A stretch of DNA of 5,593 nt from an uncultured Lachnospiraceae bacterium (GTDB taxonomy: Bacteria; Bacillota_A; Clostridia; Lachnospirales; Lachnospiraceae). The stretch covers positions 1 through 5,593 of the forward strand of contig CADBME010000468.1 in assembly GCA_902795715.1 (NCBI GenBank). The letters run 5' to 3'. Below are positions 1 to 5,123 of the stretch, piece by piece (the first letter of the stretch is position 1; every line of letters starts with the position of its first letter). Both the position numbers and the translations under genes were made by a program. The notes under the pieces were generated by a model. The model ran no database searches. It had not been told where the DNA came from and worked only from the letters and a program-made list of their open reading frames with translations.

Positions 1-584
1 ATCCCTTCCGCCTTTCCACCTGACCGGTTGACAATATCTACTCCGCCCGGATGCCATCTGGTGATGCGGCAATCCGGCAGCAGGTCTTTCAGCATCCGGT
101 CCTTCTCTGTCCCCGTGAAGCACACGGCCATGTAGATATCCTCCCCGGTATAAACCATCTCTTTTGGAGCCGGGGTGTTTATATCTCCGAGAACAGAAAT
201 AACATGGTCAGTAAGATAATTGATATAAATCCGGTCTTCTTCCATCAGCTGCAAAGGGACCTTCCCCTCATGAAAAAGAGCCAGGATATTTTCTTTGTTC
301 TCCCCTTCAAAGGGCAGGCCATCGATCAGAACCTTGTCCGCGTTATAGATGGTCTGACCGTTCATCATCACATAGGCATCAAAGGGGATATCATTTCCCG
401 ACAGATCATCCATCTCAAGCAGATGCCGGCCTGTAGCCAGGCCGCAGGGAATACCCTTGTCCTGGAGAAGGCGTATAGCTTGCCGGGTACTCTCCGGCAC
501 CTTGCCCATCTCATGGCAGACAAGTGTGTCATCCACATCGAAGAAAACAAATTTTGGTTGAAAATGTTTTGGGTATCCGGCCAT
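1..584 (-). CDS. Cof-type HAD-superfamily hydrolase, 5' part (3' end outside window)
   Basis: This is the N-terminal 194 residues of a cytosolic HAD phosphatase; the gene continues past position 1. HAD motif I is FFDVDDTL, with nucleophile Asp16 and acid/base Asp18. Motif II is the LATGR segment (Thr51). The region after it, with the MMNGQ stretch (about residues 73-77), is the cap-insertion position typical of Cof/YidA-like (type IIB) members. Lys191 in the GGKAEG segment fits motif III. The final GDxxND metal motif would lie outside the window; family members usually have about 260-280 residues, so roughly 70-80 are missing. The ATG at 584-582 is chosen because a GGGAGAG ribosome site lies just upstream and an in-frame TAA precedes it with no other ATG between. 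The Cof family dephosphorylates sugar phosphates, flavin phosphates or similar small molecules; the substrate cannot be told from sequence. It is transcribed divergently from the phosphatase at 888. Confidence 0.9.
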   Translation of the reverse strand, partial: MAGYPKHFQPKFVFFDVDDTLVCHEMGKVPESTRQAIRLLQDKGIPCGLATGRHLLEMDDLSGNDIPFDAYVMMNGQTIYNADKVLIDGLPFEGENKENILALFHEGKVPLQLMEEDRIYINYLTDHVISVLGDINTPAPKEMVYTGEDIYMAVCFTGTEKDRMLKDLLPDCRITRWHPGGVDIVNRSGGKAEG

Positions 585-662
585 ATCTTTCTCTCCCGCT
601 GATTATATTTAAAATAATTGATTTGATATTATCTTTTTTCTCCCGTTTCTTATTTCCTTTGT

Positions 663-671
663 ATTATATCA
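663..671 (-). promoter_or_regulatory. Extended -10 promoter for the HAD hydrolase gene
   Basis: Read on the minus strand the sequence is TGATATAAT, a perfect TATAAT preceded by the TGn extension. The hexamer at the expected -35 distance (686-691, GTGCGT) is poor, which is tolerated by extended -10 promoters. Transcription would start near 656, leaving a leader of about 70 nt. A second TATAAT at 607-602 on the same strand would place the start inside the ribosome site and is less likely. Confidence 0.45.
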
Positions 672-786
672 TGCAAGGTGAGATGACGCACCGATTTCCT
701 CCAGCATCTTGAAAAACCATTTTGAAAAGCCGGAACAAAACTACAGCAGCCGGGAAATTAGAAAGAGGTCCTGCATAAGCTTCTTT

Positions 787-815
787 TTGACAGGCCATGC
801 AATGTCTGCTATATT
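787..815 (+). promoter_or_regulatory. Sigma-A type promoter for the phosphatase gene
   Basis: A perfect -35 hexamer TTGACA (787-792) is separated by exactly 17 bp from TATATT (810-815), which matches the -10 consensus at five of six positions. The predicted start is near 822, about 65 nt upstream of the chosen ATG at 888. It rules out the in-frame ATG at 819 as a useful start, because that codon falls at or before the predicted transcript start. Confidence 0.75.
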
Positions 816-876
816 CAAATGTATCTTTTAATAAAAGTGACAGAATGCACACTTAAGAATCCTTGTCCGCCAGAAC

Positions 877-883
877 AGGAGAG
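877..883 (+). promoter_or_regulatory. Ribosome binding site deciding the phosphatase start
   Basis: AGGAGAG lies just before the ATG at 888, with 6 nt between the AGGAG core and the start codon. The alternative in-frame ATG at 819 has no comparable purine-rich site. This decides the N-terminus as MKYVCSD, which puts the first catalytic motif right at the start of the protein, as is usual in this family. Confidence 0.8.
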
Positions 884-887
884 CACT

Positions 888-1616
888 ATGAAATATGTAT
901 GCAGTGACCTTCATGGTCAGTATGACCTGTATAAACAATTGATGGAGAAAATCACCCCTGATGATACTCTTTATGTAATCGGGGATATGATTGACCGTGG
1001 TCCTTCCAGTATTCCCATCCTCAGGGATATGATGAAAAGAGAGAATGTGGTTCCTTTCCTGGGCAATCACGAGCTCATGATGCTCGATTATCTGAGCGGG
1101 ACCGGCATGCCGGAAACCTGGTTCCTGGGTGCCAATGGGGGCCAGATTACTTACCGGGAGTTCCAGGATATTGATGACAGGGAGAAGGAGGAGATCCTTA
1201 GCTATCTCCGGACCTCCTGGGTTCAGAAGTATGTGGAAGTGGATGGAATCTCCTATGCTCTCTCCCACAGTTATTTTCTTCCGGGTCAGGTTGGGAAGGA
1301 TGTGCGTTACTGTGATGCCGGATCCTGGGAGGATGTATTTCAGGCGGTATGGTATTCTCCTTACCGGCTTTGGGAATACATGTCTCCGGCTGAGTATGAT
1401 GATGGCTATATCCACATCGTCGGCCATATACCGGTACAGACCCAGGGGGTGGATAAGCCTCCTTTCTACAACCCTTCTGTTGGTCATAGTCTGATCACCA
1501 TAGACGGTGGATGTAATCTCATTTCCCGAGGACATTACGGTGGACTCTACTGTATGAGTCTGGGAGAAGAGAGAAAGGAATTCTGGTTTTCTCCATTTGA
1601 TGAAATAAGCAAATGA
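888..1616 (+). CDS. PP1/PP2A-like serine/threonine phosphatase (metallophosphoesterase)
   Basis: A 242-residue cytosolic metallophosphatase of the calcineurin-like fold. The family signature is complete and in order: SDLHG (Asp7, His9), GDMIDRG (Asp33, Asp36, Arg37), GNHE (Asn60, His61), a later metal-ligand His127 in LSHS, and His180 in the GHIP segment, followed by the ITIDGG strand near the C-terminus. A W-x(4)-NGG-x-x-T block near residue 78 is also typical of bacterial PrpA/PphA-like members. Family activity is dimetal-dependent removal of phosphate from Ser/Thr (sometimes Tyr or His) phosphoproteins; related enzymes (ApaH) split diadenosine polyphosphates, so protein phosphatase is likely but not proven. 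The start at 888 is supported by AGGAG at 877-881 with 6-nt spacing and by the promoter at 787-815; a longer reading from 819 has no ribosome site. No kinase gene is adjacent. Length fits the family, with no membrane segment or fused domain. Confidence 0.92.
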   Translation: MKYVCSDLHGQYDLYKQLMEKITPDDTLYVIGDMIDRGPSSIPILRDMMKRENVVPFLGNHELMMLDYLSGTGMPETWFLGANGGQITYREFQDIDDREKEEILSYLRTSWVQKYVEVDGISYALSHSYFLPGQVGKDVRYCDAGSWEDVFQAVWYSPYRLWEYMSPAEYDDGYIHIVGHIPVQTQGVDKPPFYNPSVGHSLITIDGGCNLISRGHYGGLYCMSLGEERKEFWFSPFDEISK

Positions 1617-1696
1617 CTGGCAAAGGTAATTGCAGAGCCCTTTGTGATGGTTTTTATTCTGCCTTGACTTTAGACTTTTAAGCCGTCTGATTTTAC

Positions 1697-1725
1697 TGGA
1701 CTTTTCTGTGAGTTGGTGATACAAT
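1697..1725 (+). promoter_or_regulatory. Probable extended -10 promoter for the kinase-amidohydrolase operon
   Basis: TACAAT (1720-1725) matches five of six -10 positions and is preceded by TG plus one base, giving an extended -10 element. TGGACT (1697-1702), 17 bp upstream, matches four of six -35 positions. Transcription would start near 1732, giving a leader of about 140 nt that includes the terminator at 1761-1809. I found no other plausible promoter between that terminator and the kinase ribosome site. Confidence 0.5.
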
Positions 1726-1734
1726 TTTTTGTAT
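1719..1734. repeat. Inverted repeat overlapping the -10 element and start point
   Basis: ATACAA and TTGTAT form a perfect 6-bp inverted repeat around a TTTT spacer. It covers the proposed -10 box and predicted transcript start, a position where a repressor operator could sit. The repeat is short and AT-rich, so chance is a real alternative; no regulator family is recognised. Confidence 0.3.
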
Positions 1735-1760
1735 AAAATGGATCTGAGGTGTTAGTTGAT

Positions 1761-1809
1761 CCGCAAGATGTATTCGTGCTTTGAGGCGGAATATATCCTG
1801 CGGTTTTTT
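1761..1809 (+). terminator. Intrinsic terminator in the leader of the kinase operon (possible attenuator)
   Basis: The 15-nt arm 1761-1775 pairs with 1789-1803, with one A-C mismatch (1766/1798) and one G-T wobble (1770/1794), and is followed directly by six T (1804-1809). The base of the stem is GC-rich (CCGC/GCGG). It ends about 60 nt before the kinase start codon. It may simply end transcription of the phosphatase gene, whose stop is about 145 nt upstream. However, the only good promoter for the kinase lies upstream of it, so it probably also works as a conditional terminator. Confidence 0.8.
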
Positions 1810-1857
1810 CATTTAATCTCTTCAGACGGAAGGCTTTTTGCTATTTATTAATCATTT

Positions 1858-1865
1858 AAGGAGGG
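1858..1865 (+). promoter_or_regulatory. Strong Shine-Dalgarno site of the GlpK-like kinase
   Basis: AAGGAGGG includes a full AGGAGG core (1859-1864) with 7 nt to the ATG at 1872. It is the strongest ribosome site in the window, much better than the site of the following amidohydrolase gene, and suggests high translation of the kinase once the leader is read through. Confidence 0.85.
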
Positions 1866-1871
1866 ACAAAA

Positions 1872-3368
1872 ATGGCAAAGTATATTATCGGTATTGATGC
1901 GGGGACAACAGGAATTCGTGCCATTGCTTTTGACCACGATTCCAATATTTTATCCAATGCCTATTCGGAATTCACTCAGTATTTTCCCGAGCCGGGCTGG
2001 GTAGAGCATGACACGGACGAGATCTATGATGTCACTATGGCCATGATTGAAAAGTGCGTGAAAGACGGTGGACTGGATCTTGCAGATCTGGTGGCAATCG
2101 GTATCACCAATCAGCGTGAGACCACCTGCCTGTGGGATAAGAATACCGGCAAGGCTGTATATCGTTCCATCGTTTGGCAGGATATGAGAACGGCAGACCG
2201 CGTTGCTGAGTTCAATGCTAAATATATGCCTGCAAAATATTCTTCCCTTGGCAGTATCGCCATGACTAATGGATCCGGGCCTAAGATTGAGTGGATTATG
2301 GCCCATGCTCCTGAGGTCAGGAAGGGAATCGAAGAAGGCAATGTTTTGTATGGCTGGGTGGATACCTGGCTTATGTGGAAGCTTTCCGGCGGCAAGGCCC
2401 ATGTAACAGACTTTACCAATACAGCCGGAACCCTTCTGGGCGATGTAACGACACTGGATTATGATCCGGAGATGCTTAAGGAATTCGGAATTCCCAGAGA
2501 GATCCTTCCGGAACTGACACTGACCGGCAAGACTATTGTCTATACCGATCCGGATGTATTCTTTGGCTATAAGGTCCCGATTGCAGCTACCTCCGGAGAC
2601 CAGACCGCCGCCGCTGCAGGTCAGGCTTGCATTAAACCCGGTATGATCAAGAATACATATGGTACCGGTTCCTTTATCGTTATGAACGCCGGAGAGAACC
2701 TGCCTCAGAATATTCCCCATGAAACCGGCCTCTTTATCGAGACGGCCAATGACATCACAGACAAACAGCACTATGCTCTGGAAGGATTCGCCAATGTATC
2801 CGGATCGGCTATTCAGTGGCTGAGGGATGGTGCGGGGATGGTTTCCAATGCCAAGGAGGCTGAGGAACTTGCCAACTCCGTGGAAGACAATGGCGGCGTA
2901 TATTTTGTTCCTGCTTTTGCCGGACTGCCCAACGGATCCGATCCCTATGCACGTGGTACCATCATCGGTATAACCCGTGGCACAACCAAGGCTCACATCT
3001 GCCGTGCTGCCATCGAGGCCATGGCTTACCAGGTGGCTGAATCCTTTAATGCCATGGCAGAGTATGCCGGTGTTGAGATCCAGTCGGTAAGGGCTGATGG
3101 CGGCGGAGCTCAGAATGATTTCCTTCTCCAGTTCCAGGCCGATATTCTTGGTGTTCCGGTAGAGCGTCCGGTCATCACTGAGACCACCTGTCTGGGTGTT
3201 GCCTTCCTCGCCGGTGTTGCCGTAGGTTTCTGGAAGGATATGGAGGAAGTGGCATCCAAGTGGCAGTGTGAGAAACGTTTTGAGCCAAGGCTTAGTGAAG
3301 AACAGCGCAAGAAGTTGATGGATGGCTGGAACAAGGCAATCAAGCACGCTTCCGGCTGGCTTAAATAA
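1872..3368 (+). CDS. glpK: Glycerol kinase-like FGGY carbohydrate kinase
   Basis: A full-length 498-residue cytosolic FGGY kinase, close in length to GlpK (about 500), which makes sn-glycerol 3-phosphate from glycerol and ATP. GlpK-like blocks are visible in order: DAGTT phosphate loop (9-13), GWVEHD (42-47), GITNQRETT (77-85, with substrate residues Arg82 and Glu83), IVWQ (100-103), VDTWLMWK (163-170), SGDQ (Asp243, Gln244), NTYGTGSF (Phe268), ALEG...IQWLRD (302-319), DPYARG (357-362), the DGGG nucleotide region (409-412) and LGVAFLAGVAVGFW (441-454). Differences from textbook GlpK: DAGTT replaces DQGTT, the DPYFSGTK segment carrying the glycerol-contacting Tyr is replaced around 130-138 (Asn133 at that place), GAPYWDPYARG is shortened to PNGSDPYARG, and the HPr-phosphorylated His of Firmicute GlpK appears as Val229. 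Glycerol kinase is the best name, but another polyol or sugar substrate is possible. It is the first gene of a likely operon with the amidohydrolase. Confidence 0.82.
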   Translation: MAKYIIGIDAGTTGIRAIAFDHDSNILSNAYSEFTQYFPEPGWVEHDTDEIYDVTMAMIEKCVKDGGLDLADLVAIGITNQRETTCLWDKNTGKAVYRSIVWQDMRTADRVAEFNAKYMPAKYSSLGSIAMTNGSGPKIEWIMAHAPEVRKGIEEGNVLYGWVDTWLMWKLSGGKAHVTDFTNTAGTLLGDVTTLDYDPEMLKEFGIPREILPELTLTGKTIVYTDPDVFFGYKVPIAATSGDQTAAAAGQACIKPGMIKNTYGTGSFIVMNAGENLPQNIPHETGLFIETANDITDKQHYALEGFANVSGSAIQWLRDGAGMVSNAKEAEELANSVEDNGGVYFVPAFAGLPNGSDPYARGTIIGITRGTTKAHICRAAIEAMAYQVAESFNAMAEYAGVEIQSVRADGGGAQNDFLLQFQADILGVPVERPVITETTCLGVAFLAGVAVGFWKDMEEVASKWQCEKRFEPRLSEEQRKKLMDGWNKAIKHASGWLK

Positions 3369-3388
3369 TGAATAATTGAAAGGGAAAT

Positions 3389-4921
3389 ATGGGAAATATA
3401 GCTTTTATCAACGGAAACGTCATCCCCATGGACGTAAGGAAACGGTATTCTGCCGTTCTGGCCCTGGATGGGAAGATTGCAGCCGTGGGGTCGGATGAAG
3501 AGATCATCGAAGCGGCTAACAAGGCCGGAGTTCCGCTTAAGGACCTTGGCGGAGCTACGGTACTGCCCGGATTCCATGACTGTCATGCCCATTTGTCCCT
3601 GACCGGCTTTGACGCCCAGGGAATCAATATGTACGATGCAAAGGATATTCCGGAGATTATGGACCGTCTCAAAGAGGCCAATGAAAGCTGGGACAAAGAC
3701 CGCTGGCTTTATGGCATGCGGATTGATGAAGGCCTGCTGGCTGAGAAGAGGCCTCCGACAATGCAGGAACTCGACGCCATCGACCGGCCGGTTTTCATAT
3801 CGGACCGTGGCGGCCATTATGTTCTGGTCAACCGGCTTGCTTTTGATGCTCTGGGGATTGATGAAAATCTGACAGGAGTTCGCAAGGATGAAAAAGGTCA
3901 GCTGACCGGCCGACTCCAGGATGTGGCAAACAAGGAGGCAAGGAACCGCTTCCCCAGAACCAGACAGGAATACCTTGAAGCCATGCGGTGGACGGGGGAG
4001 GAAGCTCTCAGGAAGGGAACCACTACCATCCATGCCCAGGAAGGTTTTACCAGGGACGACCCGGCGGTAGAACTCCTTCTGGAAAATGAAGATGACTTCC
4101 CGGTGGATCTGGTTATTTACTGGTGTTACATGCCTGAATATGATGACCCCATGGCCAAAAAGATGGGGATCCTGGGCGGAGATATTCTCCTGGACGGATC
4201 CATTGGATCCAGGACTGCTGCTTTCCTGGAACCTTACAGTGACGGGGACGGATGCGGCTATCTGAATTATACCGATGAGGAAGTCTATGGTTTCGTCGAA
4301 GCCGGAATCGTCCGCGATCTGGCCATGAGCTTTCATGTTATCGGGCAAATGGGAATCAAGAAGGCCCTGGATGCCTATGAGGATGTCATGAACCGTCATC
4401 CGGAAAAGAAGGAAACCGCAAAATTGCGTCTGGAACACTTCGGATGGCCGGATCAGGAGGATATCGACCGGGCAGCCAGACTGGGCGTCCGTATATCCAC
4501 CCAGCCCCCCTTTACCTATCTGCGGGGTGGTCCGGAGTCCATCTATCGGTCAAGACTGGGTGAGGACCGGGAGAAAGCCGGATATCCGCTCAGACTCATG
4601 CTGGACGCCGGACTGTGTGTGGGAGGCGGATCTGACTCGGATATAACGCCCCTTGACCCTCTTTTAGGTATCCACGCAGCGGTAAATCAGCCCTATCCCG
4701 AGAATTCCGTAACACCCTATGAAGCGGTGCGCATGTATACAAGCGAAGGAGCCAGATGCGGATGGGAAGATGACTATAAAGGGAAACTGATACCGGGCAT
4801 GCAGGCCGACATGGTCATCCTGGAAGAAGATCCCATGACCGTCAACCCTCAAACCATCAAGGACATCAAGATCCTGGGCACGGTAAGAAAAGGTGACCTG
4901 GTTTATGAAAACGGTCTTTGA
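3389..4921 (+). CDS. Amidohydrolase, Amidohydro_3/YtcJ-like
   Basis: A 510-residue metal-dependent hydrolase of the amidohydrolase superfamily. Visible in order are the N-terminal beta-sandwich strand (IAFINGNVIPMD), the GFHDCHAHL metal motif (His66, His68), the LLDGSIGSRTAAFLEPY block (267-283), His316 in the FHVIG segment, His350 in RLEHF, the GSDSD motif (Asp416) and the returning C-terminal sandwich (GMQADMVILEEDP, 470-482). Length fits YtcJ and NfdA (N-substituted formamide deformylase) relatives. The carboxylated Lys usually found before the DGS block appears as Asp265, and the usual HAIGDRA block reads HVIGQMG, so metal content may differ from typical members. No signal peptide, so cytosolic. 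Its substrate is unknown; the superfamily hydrolyses amides, esters and cyclic C-N bonds. It starts 20 bp after the kinase stop, with a weak AAAGGGA ribosome site (3379-3385) 3 nt before the ATG, so co-transcription and perhaps translational coupling are likely. Confidence 0.88.
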   Translation: MGNIAFINGNVIPMDVRKRYSAVLALDGKIAAVGSDEEIIEAANKAGVPLKDLGGATVLPGFHDCHAHLSLTGFDAQGINMYDAKDIPEIMDRLKEANESWDKDRWLYGMRIDEGLLAEKRPPTMQELDAIDRPVFISDRGGHYVLVNRLAFDALGIDENLTGVRKDEKGQLTGRLQDVANKEARNRFPRTRQEYLEAMRWTGEEALRKGTTTIHAQEGFTRDDPAVELLLENEDDFPVDLVIYWCYMPEYDDPMAKKMGILGGDILLDGSIGSRTAAFLEPYSDGDGCGYLNYTDEEVYGFVEAGIVRDLAMSFHVIGQMGIKKALDAYEDVMNRHPEKKETAKLRLEHFGWPDQEDIDRAARLGVRISTQPPFTYLRGGPESIYRSRLGEDREKAGYPLRLMLDAGLCVGGGSDSDITPLDPLLGIHAAVNQPYPENSVTPYEAVRMYTSEGARCGWEDDYKGKLIPGMQADMVILEEDPMTVNPQTIKDIKILGTVRKGDLVYENGL

Positions 4922-4997
4922 TTCAAGAAAGAAACAATAGGATAAAAGAAGAATAGTATTAATTACAAAAAAGACAAAATAACAGAACAAAAGAGAT

Positions 4998-5030
4998 AAA
5001 GGAGACAGAAAGAGTTCTCTGTCTCCTTTT
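4998..5030 (+). terminator. Intrinsic terminator after the amidohydrolase gene
   Basis: A perfect 12-bp stem (4998-5009 with 5018-5029, core GGAGACAG/CTGTCTCC) closes an 8-nt loop and ends in TTTT, then CC and three more T. It lies 77 bp after the amidohydrolase stop and ends the kinase-amidohydrolase unit. The 5' flank is A-rich, so it might also work on the opposite strand, but no gene in the window would need that. Confidence 0.88.
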
Positions 5031-5073
5031 CCTTTGAACTGGTCGAAAATCATAAGAAAAGGAGAAGGGAAAA

Positions 5074-5088
5074 AGGAAATAGTTTCCT
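5074..5088. repeat. Inverted repeat upstream of folP
   Basis: AGGAAA and TTTCCT form a perfect 6-bp inverted repeat with a TAG centre. It is nested in a weaker 5-bp pair, AGAAG (5063-5067) with CTTCT (5091-5095). It lies 35 bp before the folP start and could be an operator or a leader hairpin. There is no T-tract, so it is not a terminator. The surrounding purine bias makes chance plausible. Confidence 0.3.
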
Positions 5089-5107
5089 GGCTTCTTACAT
5101 AGTCTGA

Positions 5108-5119
5108 GGGGGGGGAGGG
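5108..5119 (+). promoter_or_regulatory. Ribosome site of folP carrying a run of eight G
   Basis: Eight consecutive G (5108-5115) run into AGGG (5116-5119), 4 nt before the ATG at 5124. The GGAGGG core (5114-5119) is a usable Shine-Dalgarno site though close to the start codon. A G run of this length is unusual beside otherwise mixed purine sites in this window. Confidence 0.6.
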
Positions 5120-5123
5120 ATCT

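Larger units (their letters stand above)
585..887. other. Divergent intergenic region
   Basis: This stretch of 303 bases separates the divergent HAD hydrolase and phosphatase genes and holds no credible gene. It contains an extended -10 promoter candidate facing left (663-668), a near-consensus sigma-A promoter facing right (787-815) and the ribosome sites of both genes. The left half (about 600-670) is strongly AT-rich. I see no convincing terminator, which fits two outward-facing genes, and no recognisable operator. Confidence 0.7.

Noticed and set aside
51..602. Open frame on the plus strand in the first 600 bases (183 codons)
   Set aside because: The opposite strand encodes a HAD hydrolase with motifs I, II and III in one frame and a ribosome site; the plus frame is its shadow.
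602..607. Second TATAAT on the minus strand as the HAD gene promoter
   Set aside because: The predicted start would fall inside the ribosome binding site and there is no -35 match at 625-630.
819..887. Longer N-terminus for the phosphatase starting at the ATG at 819
   Set aside because: That codon falls at the predicted transcription start, has no ribosome site, and would add 23 residues before a motif that normally begins the protein.
1621..1655. Inverted repeat CAAAGG/CCTTTG after the phosphatase stop, near a T-rich stretch, as a terminator
   Set aside because: Only 6 bp of stem with a 12-nt loop, and the T run starts 6 nt after the stem. The hairpin at 1761-1809 is far stronger.
828..1724. 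Open frame on the minus strand across the phosphatase gene (298 codons)
   Set aside because: Antisense to all the phosphatase motifs, with no family resemblance in its own translation.
1732..1871. Known riboswitch or T-box in the kinase leader
   Set aside because: I found no T-box AGGGTGG element and no riboswitch core I recognise; a search with RNA family covariance models would settle it.
1950..3347. Long open frame on the minus strand across the GlpK-like kinase (465 codons)
   Set aside because: It lies wholly antisense to a full-length gene with clear FGGY motifs, and its translation shows no domain I recognise. Such frames arise from codon bias on the real strand.
3110..4438. Long open frame on the minus strand across the kinase end and amidohydrolase (442 codons)
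   Set aside because: Antisense to two well-supported genes and spanning their boundary. The protein shows no recognisable motif, so it is treated as a by-product of codon use.
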